This document shows, one piece after another, positions 31,114-45,500 of a stretch of 64,000 nt of DNA. This stretch comes from Porites lobata (taxonomy: Eukaryota > Cnidaria > Anthozoa > Scleractinia > Poritidae). The DNA lies in the NCBI GenBank assembly GCA_942486035.1, contig CALNXK010000129.1, forward strand, positions 1,320,001 through 1,384,000, given 5' to 3'. The position numbers and the translations under genes are program-made. The number at the start of each line of letters is the position of its first letter. The stretch's first letter is position 1. The notes under the pieces are model-generated. The model had not been told where the DNA came from and did no database searches. It saw only the letters and a program-made list of their open reading frames with translations.

Positions 31114-34100
31114 AATATAACCCTGTATTTGACATTCCTCAGTGGAGTTGAGTCTACTGGGGTATACGATCCCGAGTTATTGAAAGTTTCGGGCAGATGT
31201 TAATCTTAAATTAATTAACGCAAACAAATGTCTTAATGTTCTAAGAACCCTTAGAAAAGAGCAATATTCACCAGCTGAAATAGATCATTTGTTTACTTTC
31301 TTGGTTTTACCTAATTTTAGCTATGGTTTATACCCGTATACGGAGCGTCTGAACCTGATCTCAATATTATATAGAACTGTTTAGATGTCGTTAGAGCCGT
31401 TTTATTTCTTACCCCCTTTTGATTAAGGATTTATTAATAAAAGAAGCAAGACTGTAAAATTTTTAAGAAAGTAACCTCTAATAAATACTATCACCCGCTA
31501 GCTCCATATGTTTCTTCAAAGAACGTCGGTTCTTATAATCTCCCTAAAAACAATGTGCCAGTCCTAAAATGAACTGTGCGTTTCATGTCTGCCTTTTTAA
31601 ATAGATTAATTATTTGAACACAACCTCAGTACAGGATAGTTAGGATTCTATGATTAGTATTAATTTATTTTATTGTGTATTGCCTTATTAATGACAATCG
31701 TAACATCGGATATCTATTTTTCTCTTGTGCGATTCAAAGACCTTAGTTTATAATAACTATACAGCGTGATCCGGCGCATAGTTATGAGGCTCAGTCTTTT
31801 CTTAAGTTTCTAACAAACGAACAACACATTTTTAATACTCAGAATCAACGAGCGATTGGAGACGAATCGAAAACCCGATCGTTGAATGCATAATGCAAAA
31901 AAAATTGAACAGTAAATTAATAGTGTGGTAGCGACCTAGCACCACAAATGACCATATGAAAATCTTGATAAGAAAATCTTCTTTGCTTTCAATATCAGAG
32001 AGGGTCGAAAGGCGTTAGCGAAACGCACTTATTCAATTCGAGCAAACGCGGATGACCATGGTGAAGTGGAAAGGGCTACGACCGGGTTCTATGGGCTTAA
32101 CTATTAGCCACCAACATTAAATTTATTTAATGATTATTTTCGCTCAGAGGGTTGAGTTTTCTACTTAAATGTTGTCTAAAAAAGTAACACTTCAAGTGAA
32201 AATATCATTAAAAGAAACAGACTAAAATGTCAAGCTATATGCCAGTTTTTGTCGCTTTTTTTTTATTTGCATTTTCGAATATTAATCTTATTAGACAAGT
32301 TGTTTTGAACACTTATATCGAGAACTGAATAATTCTGTTTCTGAGATTTTCTGTCTTTTGAAACTTATACCAGTAGCCAGGGACAAAAGATAATAATTTT
32401 GGATTCTTTGTACTGCGTAAATCAGTTAGAAAACTTCTTTGTCTGTCAACCACATGCAAATCTGAAATATGACGTGCTAAATTTTCCACAGTGGACTTTT
32501 ATTTTTTTTCTCAAAACGTTCCCATTACTTCTTTCTTTAAGGGTCTATTTAGCTGCTAAAAATCGCTGAACATATTTCTTGCAATGGAGAAATCTAAGAA
32601 TTACATTAAATAGAATATAATTCCACACAACAATGGTTTGAAATCATGAACTTGAAATCTTTTTGCATGCATTTCAGTTTCAGGAAGAGCCAGAAGGCAT
32701 TTGAGCGAAACGCATTCGTTCATTCGCGCGAGTAATCCCGTGCGAGACTTGAGATCAACGCGGTAAAGTCAGTGGAGCCGATGTACGCTTCAAGTTCTGA
32801 TGAGCTTTAAAATTATACCAGTTATTTATATTTTCTAACCGGATTTTTCAACTAAAATGTTGTTTTTAACAGTAACACTGTGAAGTGAATAAGAAAGGAA
32901 TTATCATTCAGTTTCTATAGACTCACAAATCAATTATAATAATTATTAGACACTCCCTGGAGGATTTTGCTGAATTCAATAAAGGAAACAGACTAAAATA
33001 TCACAAGCCAGTAAAGGCATGAAATTTAGGCCCTGAAGAGAGCTATTTTTTTCGAGTTTTTGAATATTTATCAAAAATTGTTTTGGAAACCTATATCGGC
33101 AAAATTACTTCTTGATTTTGACAATTTGTCACTCTTTTGATTCTAAAAGCGGAAGCCAGATGCGAAAGAAAATAAAATTTGAGACTTTGCAATGTATGGG
33201 TAAATCAGTTAGAAAATTATAATACATATTTGTCTGTTCGTTTAAGTCTAGCATAAAAAAGCCTTTATGCAAATCCCGCTTTATACTCAGACGTGTTAAG
33301 TTTTCCACTGACTTCGGCAAAATTATATTTTATTTTTTGACTTTTTGTGGCCAGTTTTCGTTGTCTGAGTGTTCTTAGTTTTTCTGTATACGAATCTTTC
33401 AAATTTTAAGTTTACCAAACTAATTCATCTTTACCTCACACTACACGGTTGCTGAAATTTGTTTTTTTTCGTTTCGGAGAAAAATTAGCACGTCGCTATA
33501 TTAAAAAGCTAAAGTTAGGACTTACCTTAGACTGTTCTCTATTCTTCATCTTTTTCTGCCTTTTATCCTCTGTTCGTTAAATCTTGGACATAAAATAAGA
33601 TATTTAAAACAATTACTTAGTATGACTTTCGCGAAAGTCGGGTTCTTTATATCCCGACACGACAGAGTGCTTCTCAAACGGCTCCGAGGTTTTCTCTCGG
33701 AACTAATTAAATCCTTTAGTTTAAAATTGGTCTATCAGTTTAAGTAGAAAGTTCCTTACCAAAGCGAAACAAACAAAGAGACCGATCAGAAAATCCCTTT
33801 TGTAAGCTTCCATACATACTTTTCCAGAAACTGCCCCATTTTTCCATCTTTCCACCTTCGAATTAATTTTCGAGGCGATTAGCAAACATAATCAAGAAGA
33901 TTTGATCACAGTAATCAAAACATAACCAATCGCCGTAAAGAGTTTTCTTTGAAAAGGCTTCGCTACAACCGAAAATGTAATTATCCCGGCACTTTACAGC
34001 AGGGACGGACTTGCTCCACTGAGCCAAGAGCCACATGGCTATTGACTGAGCATAATAAGCATAATTTACTCGACTTCCGTTTCGACAGCGACAGGGCCGG

Positions 34101-34750
34101 CTACGGAAATAAAGTTAAAGCAGCAATTCCGGGAAATAAATCTGCCAGGTACCGATTTACTTTAACTACCTGTTTTTTGAAAGATTTGATAGGGAAAGTT
34201 AAATAAATCTTGCTGAGTGATGAACTGTAGTGAAATGAACCATGAAGTGAGCTCCTTACGTGAAGGTCATTTCTTCTCGCTTTCTCTCGCTCTCATAATA
34301 TTTTGGTTTGCATTTCTTGAACAAAATTGCTTCTACCAGTATGTTATTTTTATTGAATAAGCCAGAACGCTTTACCTGTACCGTTCAGCAATCAAAAGCG
34401 AAAGCAAACAAACGGGACATTAATCCTAGTTACTGTGTAAACCAACTTTTCCCCCAGAAATGCGACGGTTGATTCAGACGTAGGAACTTAATTAGTCGGT
34501 CTCAATTCATTTTTTTTTTCACGATGTACAATGTTCTGCAATTCTTACCAGTGAAAATGAATTATTAGCGATTTATGCATTAGGTCCGGTACGTGTTTGG
34601 TTCCACGTTGGAACTGGGCCTAATTGGTGCCGGTACTAGATAGGGAAGAAAAAAGTGAAAATCGTTTGGAAAAATTAACTAATAAACGTTCGCAGCTGAA
34701 GAAGTGAACTGCAAAATTTCATATTATTGTGTTCAACTGTTAAACTAGTA

Positions 34751-34937
34751 CAGTAGAACCTCAATAACTAGAACTCGGATAACTCGAATTCCCCGGCGCT
34801 AGCTCGGACTAAAAGTTTGCTTTCCCTTGATCAATATTTCACTTAACTGTTTAAGCCGATAACCCAAATTCTCGCTGTCTAACTCGAACTGTTTTTAGTT
34901 TCCCTTCAGAGGTCGAGTTACCGGGCGTAATCTACTG
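34751..34937. mobile_element. pogo/Tigger-like MITE (copy B)
   Basis: Same as 17359-17545, with one visible change in the left terminus (CCTCAATAACT for CCTCGATAACT). Confidence 0.75.
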
Positions 34938-36828
34938 TATATACACGTCTTTATTATTTTAAACAAGCTGTAGAGAGGTGTAGGCAAGATAAGGTTGATT
35001 TCCCCACATTGGCAAAACTTGTATTCAGCTCCGTAGGTGGTAACAATTAGATTACCGATTGGATAATTAAACTGGAATTGGAACTGAAACTGTTACTAAA
35101 TTTTACATACAGCCGTTAGGCTTATATATAGCTTTCAAGGCAAAAATCGCTCAAATCAATGGTCTGCCATTTTTATCTCTGTTCTAGCAAAAGTGATTAA
35201 TTTAGTTTCTGAAAAAGAGCAGTGCTGAAATTTTGGATTAATTTATACCGGTATATCAATATTTCAGTTCCTGAATTTTTGTAAGGGAGAATTTTATTTG
35301 TCATGACAGGTCCCTTGAACGCGGGAAAGTGAACTTCCCATCCTGTACCGTCCTTTTTTAAATGTCATTGAAATGTCCACAGTCAAATATTTATTAAACG
35401 CCCTTAGCTAGTTTAACAGTGTGTACGACGTGATCCAGCACCTTCTTATGAAACTTTTCTGAATCTACCGACCGCCGGACCCACTTCTACGAGTGAGCGA
35501 GTGGTATAAAAACTTTAAGAACTTTAAGTCATTTTTGTCCTTGGTTTAACTGTCTCATTGCTGTCGTCGATCGGTGGCGCAGCTGCTAATAATCGCGGAA
35601 CATTTTTTATGCTATGAAGAAATCTGTACACTACATTAGTAATGTAAAAAAAGTACGATTTCACACCGCATGAATGACATCGTTTTGAATGCAAATAGTC
35701 TCAGAAAGAGCCAAAAGGCATCGAAACGCACTCATTCGCGCGAAACTTGAGATCGTAACGCGGTGAAGTCAGTGCGAGCTGAGATGGACGTAATCTAGTA
35801 CGTAGCTGGTAGGATTAGTGGGCGAGTGCTGTGTTAAGGCGGCGGAGCCGCTTGAAGATTGAGAAGAAGTCAAATTGGATTGATTTTTGCGGCTCGCGAA
35901 TGTTCCTCGCCGCTCGCTTCGCGCGGTGGCGTTTAATACGTTCAGATCAACTTGGGCATGAACTTAAACTTAACAATTAGACCGATTATTTACGCTTTCT
36001 AAGAAGATTCACAACTGAAATGCTGTCTTTAGCAGACACACTCTCGTCTGGTAAGTGAAAAATTTCAATTAATGAATTTGACTAAGAAAAGGTCGATCAC
36101 GCGGGTCATACCAAGTTTCGTAAACTAAAGGAAATACACAGGAAATTTAGGCCATTGAAAAGTGACGGTAATTTTCGAATAATAATAAAAAGAATTTTTT
36201 TAACACGCTTATCGTAAAAAGGACTTTTTGATTTTGACATTTTGTGTCCCAGCCAGTGGGGAAGATATTATTTTTATTTGAAACTAATTTATATTGAATG
36301 TATTTCATTATTTAAAATAAACCTCTTTGTCTCTCCATGACAGCTCAGCATGAAAATATGAGTTTATGCAAATCTTCGATCTTCATACGTTAGTTTTCCA
36401 CCAATGTTCAAAGCGTCCACAATGTATTTATATATTATTTTTGACCATTTTTGACCATTTTTTTGTTCTTAGTGTGCTTAATTTTTCCCTATTCGAAAAT
36501 TTAAATTTTACATTTGATGAAACTAAAGAAGTTTATCGGATAACAGTAAAACCAGACTGTTGCCGAAATTTGTTTTTACTTTTTTGAGTAAAATGAGCAC
36601 GTTGCTGAAATCAGTAGATAAGGTAGTAAAGCCACGGCATAGCAGAGGGCCTTTTAAGTCGCCCTCCTCGGTTTTCAGTAATTTCCACTTGCTTATCATG
36701 ACCACTGCGACGATCAAATCTTCATTCTTCAAATGTGTAATACCGCAGTTTACATGATCTTCATTGCTTCATTTCATTCACGGGTTAAGATGAACTCAAC
36801 AAATTTTCCTGCTCCCAATGCAATGTAC

Positions 36829-36980
36829 GGGTCTTTATAGCTCAATTGTTTAGAGCACAGCAGCGCTAACGCAGATGCTATGGGTTTCGAATCCCGTTGA
36901 AGTGCCGAAATTTTTTTCGGGTTAATTTGTAATTGCTTAAATTGCACTTACTGTTGCGACGATCATATCTTCATTTTTAA
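36829..36980 (+). repeat. tRNA-derived SINE (copy B)
   Basis: Same insertion as 19425-19575. An extra T in the box B region (GGGTTTCGAATCCC) and a changed anticodon stem show that it is not a working tRNA gene. Confidence 0.7.
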
Positions 36981-39196
36981 AAAAGGAAGTTTTAGCGGTA
37001 GATATGTGGCCCCCAACGTCGATCTCGGCGATTCACTTTACCGTGCATTTACAGTAAAATTACGATATAGATAAAAGAATCTGTAGCCCAGTGTATTGTA
37101 GGTGTTTTCTTTAGGGTGCGCATGAGATGACGTTCTACCGCGTAACGCAATGTTGAATTATAAAAAATAGAGGATTTGGCCCTCACTCACTCCACCTTGT
37201 GTTTTCGCCGTAAGCGATCTATCCAATGGATGCTGCACTCCCCAATCTTTCTCAGACACAAAATCAAAGATGGCAGCCACGGCACTACCGACGAACATAG
37301 GCGTCGCCCGCTCCCAAAAATACAGCTGCATTGCAGTCTATAGAAATTTATAAATGAAGGCCTGATTCTTTTTCTTTCGCGCTGTGGCGTGGATGAATTG
37401 ACCGAAGCGCCAATAACTCAGAATACTAGTTTAAAAAATGTCAATGATATTGTAAAAATGTGGCATCAAATTAAAGGCGCCGAGGACCTCCATAAAGCCG
37501 TCCGGAGCACCTCTTATTTATTACGGACGACCTGCTTTGTGCCTTCGGTGTAGAGATGGTCAGGTGAACTGTACATGGAAGGATTTTTTTTGCCGACTGC
37601 CCACCGTGGAAAGATTTATTTCCGCCGATGTTTACAATGAGTTTCCATGTAGATCGTCACCAAAAACTACCTTTAGTTAACTGTATGGCAATATGGGATA
37701 TGTGAATTTCACTTAAGTTATTTTAAGAGGTTGTAATTAAACAGAGGCCTGATCCCTGAGACGCCAGCACATTTTAATAGGTTGTCTGAAACTTCACGAA
37801 GCCACACGCGACTTCTTCAAAGCAAACAATGCAGACAATGCAGGGAAGGAGAGAATCTGAGTTTTTATTTCTTAAAGTAGGAGTGATAGTCATGTAGATT
37901 TAGCTCAAAAGACTAAATAGCTTCCTGTTCCTCAATCAACCAAGTGACCCGCTTTTGGTGGAATGAGCGGGCGATGCATGGGAAAAGGAAAACTTTGTGG
38001 GCATGGCCAAACTCACTTGTCCTTCAAGTTCTGCGGCGTATTTGTTCAAAATCTTTGAACACACTATTACAAGTAATGAAGAAATCTAATCCATTAAAGT
38101 CCCAGGGAGGGGTGGAGTCGAAGTTAATGTGTCGGAGATGACTGATGTATTTTGGGAAGTTTTAAAAGTTTTCCATTCTATTTTTTTGGGCAGTAAAATC
38201 TGGAGAGTGCTTTGTGGATGCCTTGATTTAAGCAGGGATTGTGGGGGAGGGGGGGACAATGAATTAACCGCCACAAACATCCCATGTCCATTTTCTGTGT
38301 GTTATATCATTTAATCCTTTGCGGAAAAATTTCACTAAAGGATCAGAAATTCAGCATGGGATTTCTTTTTTTTTCCCTGCGATTAATTTTTGGTCGATGT
38401 AATTTTTCTTTGGTGGGGGGTGGGGGGGGGGTTTTTTGCCCTCTTTCGATCTTCACCCTGACTTTAACTGCGGAGTAACCGCGTTCCCCGCCCCCTCCCA
38501 CTCACTCCTATTCAAAAGGTGCTACTGTACATCTGACAAGCTCTAAAGACAGTGCCGTGTTTTTAGCCTGCAGGCAACAGTCTACTAGTTAGTTTACAGA
38601 CAATCTCACCTTCCAAAAAAAGGGACGCTACCGAATCAGCTAGAATCTACGCTCACTGGTTCAAGAGGTTGTATTTGGTTTTAGCAATCCTAGGGCCTTC
38701 TAGCAACCGGCAGGGTTTGACAAAGGGAAAATCCTTAGGACAAGTCGTTTACGGCATTAGGCAATCAAAGATTGAGTCCAACTGATTTCTTTTCTTTTCG
38801 CCCTGTACTTTTAATCACTCGTTGTTTCAGGCATTGTCGTTGCGCAAAGAAAAAACAACAACTCCCAAAATAAGCTGCATATTCGTTTTAACCACTTTTA
38901 TTTAACTAATTAATCATGCCAGTGCTAACAGCAGTTTATTAATTAATGACAAAATGAGGCCAGATCACATAAGCGCGTTTGATCCCATGACACATTCTTC
39001 CGTAAGCTTTATGCCCAAAACCGAATAGACCGCTGAGAAAAGAAGAACAAAAAAACCCAACAATTTCAGTAAAATTCCGCCACTAAACTGGCCACCACTG
39101 AAATTTTGAGCGGTTGATATAATTATTCGATAACAACTTTACAATATTGGACTGTATGGTGTGTGGACGTTTGGACTACTTACAGGTGTTATTTCA

Positions 39197-39349
39197 GCAA
39201 GGAGCCCAAAAGTGTGACCTCCTTTAATTAACGCACATTCTTTCATTAACCAATCAGAAGTCGAGGACAGTTTCCAGCTGTCTTCTGATTGGATTAAATC
39301 TGCACGAAAGAATGTGAATAAATCAAAAGCGGTCACACTTTTTGGCGCC
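39197..39349. mobile_element. Fold-back MITE downstream of OLF4 (copy B)
   Basis: Counterpart of 21776-21935, with a few bases lost near TTTCATTAACC. Confidence 0.7.
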
Positions 39350-39506
39350 TGCCACGCCGGCTGCATAGTTCAATATAGTTGTTCAGTTGTTTCTTGAGTT
39401 TCTTGAGTTGCTGTGAACTGCCCCATTTTCTCCTTTTAATAGCAAAGCATCCCTTTAAAATATCAGATTGTTTTCAAACCCATCACCTGCTGATCCAGTA
39501 ATCAGC

Positions 39507-42500
39507 CTAATGTTTCTCAAATGTGATGGGATAAGTGACCAAACGCTTGTTGTCCCAGGCGTACAACACTCTTTCTCTGGGGTTGTAGGCCACCATGGAA
39601 TTGTAGCCGAACTGATTGGTGAACTGAATGTTGGGGTTCCACTGTTTTCCAGTCTTGGTGTCTAAAGCACGGTTGATGGTTGTTGTCCTGGAGTTATAGG
39701 AGTCAATACAGTAGATCACCCCACAGGCCACAAAAGCATTTCCCATTGAGCTCATAGCTTCTGCAAAATAATATTAAATGGACACTCGGAATAAGTCAAT
39801 TAAACTAGCTCCCACTACAGTGAGCAAAGTTGACTCTTCAATTGAATGAGTAATGCAGACTTGCCAAGTTAAATGATATTCAGTTTAAAGGTATCACCCA
39901 TGGTAAAAAAAAATCATCATTTTTTTCAAATTTATAATTTAAAGATAATTAGATAGAACTCGTCCAGAACTTTCTTTTTAAAAAAATAGCGAAAAAATTT
40001 TATATTTGCGCTGACTTATGTGGCGAAAAATATTTTATATTCTAATTAATTTCATAGAGTGTTTTCACTCACATGGCCAGCATCTATGCAAATGTATTGG
40101 AACAAAAGAAAGCGTTTGCATAAGAAATGAGTTCAACTTCCACAGGATTGGTTTGGGACACCAACATGGCCGCCGTTTTATTGTTTTGGAACACCAATAT
40201 GGCCGCAGTAACGTCATGTGAAAACACTCTATTGACTGAGGAATCTACTTATTTTCCCTTTTTACTCGAAATGAAAATAGGGCCAACTCGTGTTGAGCGT
40301 ACATTTTGAGCTTCAAGTCGATAACCCGTGACCCAATTGGCGGAAATTTGGCCAAGTGACCTTTCTGTCAGTTAGTTATTCTAAAAACTGTGTCTGCGAG
40401 TTTTAATTTCTTTCCTTTTTTTTTGTTTTCCCGAGTTATATTAATATTATTTTTTCACGGGTATTACTAATGGCTTGTCATCCCTAACCTCATCTGCTCA
40501 TAACGAAAGAACAAATGCAGTTGACGAAGATCTGAGGCAGGGTTTTGTAGTCAAACATGTAAAGAGGCAATGCGATCTCATCGGGTTCACTACTGCCATC
40601 TACTTTGGCAAACTAACATTGTTTCTGAAATGCGTTAATTTTGAATTTTTAAAAGAAATTATTTGTAACCTGCAAATGTACGGTTTGTAGGGGTAATTAT
40701 TAGAACTACAATCGCTAGCAAGGTTTTGAGGGGTGGATGGTACCTTAAAACAATTAGCCAATGATATACACATTTGAGAGTGGACGGAATGATTTTGACT
40801 CCGTTTACGGAGTCAAAATTAGCCTTGTTTATAATACTGCACGGCATTTTGTATTTAGTTTAGGAGCTCTTTAGTGTTATAGTACCTGAACTTAAGTGCC
40901 AAGCGTGGGTTATGGTTCCTCTGTATACATCTATCATTTGCGCTCTCAGTCTGTAGCTGTTACCACTGTAGCCCCATAAGGCCCATAATCCTTGTTCGTC
41001 AACCGCGAGATCAAATTGAGTGTAACCACCCCACTGGTAATTGGTCTTCCTCGCTGGACCAGGCAAGCCTATCTGTTTTTCCTCACGCTCAGTCTGCAGA
41101 TTATACTTGACGATGTTGTTCGTACCTGCTCTGTCATGCAACAACAAAAAACACCACCAATTGTAAGTATCAGTGCGGTAGGAGAAAAATTATAGTACGG
41201 GAATGAATGGGCTTGAAAGATTTCAAAGATATCGTTAGATGAAAGCAATATCGGTTTGAGTGCAACTCGATACCAAACGTGGCAAGCTTGGTCTAATACG
41301 CGTTTGATTTTTTGGCTCCATAATTCCTTATTCATCCTCGACTTTATATCATTATAAACCACCTGTGATAATTTGTGTTTTAGGTGTTTGGTTAGAGTTA
41401 GCCAAAACTTAAAATTCCTATATTGTGCTTCGATTTTTATTGGGAATCTTCCTGTTTCAGCCTCTGACATGCATTGTTGCTGCAGTGTTTATTTACACCT
41501 AGCAACCATTTCAAGAATTTAATTTGAACTAGTTCTTGGGGATCTTTTTCTATTTGGTCATTACAGTCAACATCCCAAATTTCGCTTCCGTAGGAGAAGT
41601 ATGGGGGATATCAGAGCATCGAATAGCTTAATCGTCAGCATAATATTTTCTCTAAAGTTGTCACCCATTTCTTTTCTTACTTTATAAAGTGCCTTAAGCC
41701 CAACGTTTTTTAACTCTTCTCTAACTAAACTAAAATTTCCATACGGGTTCAGCGTCATTCCCAGATATTTATAAGATTTAGCATTGTTTAGTTTATTTAC
41801 TCCATACTTAAACGAAGAGTAATTTGAGGACTTGTTATTTCTAAAAAACGCCCTAATTTTTGCCTGGGTATGCGATCAAAGCTTTTCTAAAATCTACAAA
41901 ATACGAGAAAAGCAAGTTTCTGCGTTTTTGTGGTTTAGATTTAACAAACTTATCTATGAGTGTTTTTAAGATGAAGATGCTATATGCGTTACCGTGCCTT
42001 TTTTTAAACCCGCCTTGTTCTGCTTTTAGAATTCCTTTTTTGGTCAAGTAAGCATACAATCGATCATTGAGGATGGATGTGAAGAGTTTACCTAATGCAG
42101 AGAGCAACGTGATGCCTCGGTAGTTTTCAGCTTTTGATCGATCATCCTTTTTATGTATAGGGACGATGAGGCCAAAACTGCAGAGCGTACGATATTTACC
42201 TGAACTTAAAATACGATTGAATAACTCTAGTAGATGACCTTTTATGATATCTTTCCCGGTTTTTAGCACTTCATTTAATATTTTACCACACCCTGGGGCT
42301 TTGTTTAATTTCAGTTTTTTGATTGCGAAATCACTGTTTCTTCTTCCGATTTGCATAGGATGACCGGCCACCGCCCCCCCCTCCCCCCCCCTCCAGGCCA
42401 AAGTATTGAAGAAAGTCCTCGAGGAGGTGTTATAACTTGTTAAAGTCCTCCACCCTTCTCCTCGACCTGTATAATTCTTCACATTATACTCAGCCTCATT

Positions 42501-45500
42501 TAATAATATATCATTTAAAAGACGGTCACTTGTTTACTTTACAAATATTAGACAATTAATGCAATCTCATATAAAATTAATGTTACCGAATAATTGCTAA
42601 CGGCGTCTAGGTCGTCTAGGAATTGAGATTTGAACAATGGTTCGGTGTGAAGCGATACACTGGAGAGGACAGAAAACAGTTTCACTGCTAAAATATAGTC
42701 CAAGAAATAATCTCCTTTTGCCTCTCGTTTTGCTGTTGGCTATACTCAACTCAGATTGAATGAATACAGGTATGACAAGTACAAAGTCTTTGGACATTTG
42801 TTCTTTGGTCCACACTGTTCGGAAACAGATTTTATTTATTTAATTACATGATTCTTTTTATTTCATTATTTTACCTTGGCGCGATGGGCAACCTTTGCCA
42901 AGTATAAATATTTAAGTAAAAGTAGAAAGTTACCTATTGTAGTAAAGGTAAGGTCCATACACCACTCCTCCTGTTCCGTCCCACGTGTAAGGCAGTTTGT
43001 ACTTCTTACGAGCGATGCCTGCTTTGAACATGTCCATGTTTTGAAATTCTTCAAGTACGTTAGCGTGGTAGTACTCCATAACAAATATGGTCTCAGTACC
43101 CATGATTCCTAGCGGATCTTTCATCCATGCTCCTTGAGTATGGTGCCGATTGTTGTGAGTCACAGGTTTGCCAATAGACTTAATGTGGGTGCAGCTATCT
43201 GCAAGGAATAGACACAGTGTCTGATGATAACTTCCTAGCAGATTATCAAATAGTAAAACGTCAGTTATGGAGGTAATGTGACCGCGGTACGCGCGTCAAA
43301 CTCCGGACGACTAGCTCCCATTTCTGTCCTCAGATCTTGTGATATAACTTGCACTATCTTTGTCATTTTTCTGATTTTTTATTAGCTTTTATTGGAGTGC
43401 CTTTAAAGAGAGTCAAGTGAGCTTCGGCCCACCGAAACAAAACATTTACATCTTTTATAGACACCTGTAAAACCCTAAAGTAGTTTGGGCATGTATCAAG
43501 ATCATCAGGGCTTGCTAAGGCGATTTTACAAGGAACAGTGCAAGGAGGGAGAAGAAGGGGCCGACAAATGAAGCGTTGGGAAAACAACATCGCCGAATGG
43601 ACAGGGTTGAAGTTTTGCCATGCCGGAAGAAAAGCTGGAAACAAAATAAAATGGAGGGAGAGGGTTACAACGTCTGTGGCGCCCCAACGGTCATTGACTA
43701 CGGCATAAGTGCAGGTGTATAAAACCCTCAAATACACTTCTCCGGAGGTCATCAAACAACTTACTCTTGAAAGTTGTGTGTTATATACAGTGAAGTGATC
43801 TTTGTGTCCACCTTGACAAATTTTAAAAAATGGTTTTATAATGAAATTGGGTTTAAAAGCAAGTTCGGAGTGTGAACAGAAGGACACTAAGGTGGCCACT
43901 AAAAAGTAGTTTTCTGCTTTGATGACAAAGTTAACATCCACTGTTTGATCTCCCATTTGCAGTTCCTGTACTTGGTAAATGAGACCGTCACAATTCGCGC
44001 ATGCATGTTGTATCTTTGTAGACTTTGTTTTGCGTAGTTAATAACCCGTGATAACGTGGTCTAGTGATGAAGAAACCTTGTTTGGGCGCCGAAAACAAAG
44101 GAAAACAAACCTCTCTGAAGAATGTAGACACTCTCCTTGGCTTTGTCCAGGTCATGCTGCTCATTGATGATCATCTTCAGCAACTAAAAATGTGAAAAGG
44201 AGGAACGGATCATAGAGACACCTGTCATTTAGAATTAACACTATAGCAGCGTATATTCCCAACAGCCCACAATGTAAAGAAACTAACTATCAACAGCAAT
44301 TCTGAAAGCAAGTTTCAAAAAGTGAAACTACCTGCTTGGCTGTAGCTCGTGAGTCGTGAAATCGCATTACCGCGCTCAAAACTGAGGAGGCCTAGGTAGA
44401 GTTCACTGGCGGATCCGGACCTTCAGATAAGTGAGAGGGGGTAGTCATCCAGACCCTGAGATAATATGTGAGGGGGGGAGGGGGTCGGTCTCTAAAAAAT
44501 TTTTTTCGGCTCTTCGGGCCTCCGTTTGGTCTTAAATTAAGAGGTGGGGGTGGGGGGCGGGTCTCCCGGGTCCCTCCTCTGGATCCGCCACTGGAGAAAA
44601 TTCCGAACAGGTGATCATGATAAAATGGCCTGGAAACTAGCAAATAAGTTAGATTCAGATGAGACAAAAAACACTTAAGTTGAATTGAAACTGCCATGGA
44701 AAAGAAGGCTTAAGACCATTTACAGTAGTACTTAATGTGCTATCTAATTTTTGAATGCTACTTACATGTTTTTTTGCCAGCTCAAGAGCAAGGTCTTTTA
44801 TTGATAACTTTGTTGAATGACGGTGATAAGATCGCTTGCTCCGCGGTTTCACCGAGGAACTTCCAAGACCGTTATCCTGCAAATTCATAAAAGGTATTAT
44901 CAGAAGAGAGAAAAAGGGAAGAAGAGAGGATACGTAAAAAGCCATAGGGATATATAAGAGTGTAAGGACTACACAAGGGAGTAGAGGGTGTAGGTAGAAA
45001 AGAACGTGGATACATGGGAATACAAAGACCAAGAGAGTAGAGGGTATATGTAGAAGGGTACGGGGATATATGGGAGTACAAAGACGATACAAGAGAGTAG
45101 AGGGTATATGTAGACGGGTAGGGGATATATGGGAGTATAAAGACGATACAAGGGAGTAGAGGGGATATGTAGAAGGGTGCGGGGATATGTGGGAGTACAA
45201 AGACGATACAAGGGGGTAGAGGGGATATGTAGAAGGGTGCGGGGATATGTGGGAGTACAAAGACGATACAAGGGGGTAGAGGGGATATGTAGAAGGGTAC
45301 GGGGATATATGGGAGTACAAAGACGATACAAGAGAGTAGAGGGGATATGTAGAAGGGTGCGGGGATATGTGGGAGTACAAAGACGACACAAGGGGGTAGA
45401 GGGGATATGTTGAAGGGTACGGGGATATATGGGAAGACAAAGACAATACAAGGGAGTAGAGGGGATATGTAGAAGGGTACAGGGATATGTGGGAATACAA

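Larger units (their letters stand above)
31114..39500. other. Spacer between OLF3 and OLF4, right part
   Basis: Near-identical to 13.7-22.1 kb, including the three repeats of about 0.85 kb (about 31990, 32680, 35650). Two runs of G occur near 38,245 and 38,415. Open frames are shared with copy A only because of recent duplication. No gene recognised. The fold-back at 39197-39349 and a possible polyadenylation signal for OLF4 (TTTATT, 38897-38902) are at its right end. Confidence 0.5.
25268..41250. repeat. Segmental duplication, copy B
   Basis: Partner of 9.08-23.9 kb. It runs from OLF3 exon 4 through the OLF3 5' end and spacer into OLF4 exon 6. It is longer because of the insertion at 30163-31113 and a longer minisatellite, although some pieces of copy A (such as the 22518-22717 fold-back and the TTA run) are missing here. 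Confidence 0.9.

Noticed and set aside
43363..43956. Minus-strand frame of 197 codons between OLF4 exons 4 and 5
   Set aside because: It lies wholly in intron 4, has no counterpart frame in OLF2 or OLF3, and no recognisable domain.
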